DNA of 64,000 bases, taken from NCBI GenBank assembly GCA_019745155.1, contig JAIETM010000006.1, positions 36,903-100,902 of the forward strand, in the 5' to 3' direction. The translations under genes and the position numbers were made by a program. The stretch is from Chitinophagaceae bacterium (GTDB taxonomy: Bacteria > Bacteroidota > Bacteroidia > Chitinophagales > Chitinophagaceae). Positions within the stretch are counted from its first letter, which is position 1. Every line of letters starts with the position of its first letter. The notes under the pieces were generated by a model that saw nothing but the letters and a program-made list of their open reading frames with translations, made no database searches and was not told the DNA's origin. Below, piece by piece: positions 63,824 to 64,000 of this stretch.

Positions 63824-64000
63824 TCATTTTCTCGTTTCCCAAAAACTTTTCGATGCTTTAATAATGTCGTTAACGTAAATGTCTCTTGTTACTTGTGTTT
63901 GTCCAGGATGATAAGCTGAAATGTAAAGCTTGTTGTTTTTTACAGCGTAGTCAATACTTCCACTTTTAATAATATCTTCTTGTTTAATCCCAATCTCTTC
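63824..64000 (-). CDS. C-terminal end of an unknown gene (5' end outside window)
   Basis: On the minus strand the frame is open from the window edge to a TGA at 63824 and gives 58 residues, from EEIGIKQEDIIKSGSIDYAV through YISAYHPGQTQVTRDIYVND to SFWETRK. The composition is that of a real protein. The AYHPGQT text recalls the histidine-proline motif near the end of uracil-DNA-glycosylase-fold proteins, but 58 residues are too few to assign it. It reads towards element E, like the winged-helix gene towards element C. Confidence 0.65.
   Translation of the reverse strand, partial: EEIGIKQEDIIKSGSIDYAVKNNKLYISAYHPGQTQVTRDIYVNDIIKASKSFWETRK

Noticed and set aside
59500..64000. A true integron with integrase and attI
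   Set aside because: No tyrosine-recombinase gene is visible in this window, and the element ends do not fully fit the GTTRRRY box; only attC-like architecture is claimed.

Overview
The window reads as a chromosomal segment of a Bacteroidota bacterium, most likely a member of the Chitinophagaceae. Supporting this are fused SecDF, a NusB of about 310 residues, SusC/OMP-type TonB receptors with N-terminal CarboxypepD-like domains, DUF5686 and DUF1573 proteins, bacillithiol genes (bshB1 and a bacilliredoxin), a solitary B12-less methylmalonyl-CoA mutase large subunit, and several promoters with the Bacteroidota -7 box TAnnTTTG. The family assignment is inference from gene content only; no rRNA or tRNA gene was recognised.

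Layout. 1-3.6 kb is backbone: the end of a DUF5686 outer-membrane protein, a TerC membrane protein, pyrD and a thiolase. 3.7-11.4 kb is an AT-rich accessory region: a HEPN-like gene with a membrane-protein partner cut by an IS3-family element, a membrane/LRR gene cut by the other end of that element, an OLD-family nuclease and a hicAB toxin-antitoxin pair set between two long non-coding direct repeats. 11.4-59.5 kb is backbone again: an ABC-F ATPase, a TonB receptor, thrS-infC-rpmI-rplT, an arginine decarboxylase, a TraB/sigma/membrane-protein operon, Hsp20, bacilliredoxin, lgt, a second TonB-type receptor, yajQ, rpmE2, bshB1, peptidases, acyl-CoA dehydrogenase, methylmalonyl-CoA mutase, an A-type Fe-S carrier, secDF, an FKBP, groES-groEL, nusB-DUF1573-yajC, coaE, an MFS sugar porter, a phosphoesterase and a sterol-desaturase family protein. 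59.5-64 kb is a second AT-rich accessory region with a candidate single-chain restriction-modification enzyme plus a winged-helix partner, a small membrane protein and the end of an unknown gene.

The most unusual signal is a family of palindromic intergenic elements of about 140-210 bp (7.54-7.73, 59.56-59.69, 62.86-63.07 and 63.67-63.81 kb, plus a lone half-end at 3.76 kb). Each has two imperfectly complementary arms of about 20 bp, an outer ..AAC end and an opposite GTT(A/G)G(C/T).GC end. They are found only at the edges of the accessory genes. The restriction-modification module lies exactly between two inverted GTTGGCAGCA(G/A)TATT ends, and the next small gene lies between two inverted GGCACATAAC ends. 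The architecture resembles integron attC sites (AAC/GTT boxes, folded single strand, an extrahelical base), but no integrase is visible. A cassette-like mobility system for defence genes is a hypothesis raised by the sequence, not something shown by it.

Backbone genes are arranged in short operons, often with 1-20 bp overlaps. Strong hairpin plus T-tract terminators are visible after many of them and are listed.
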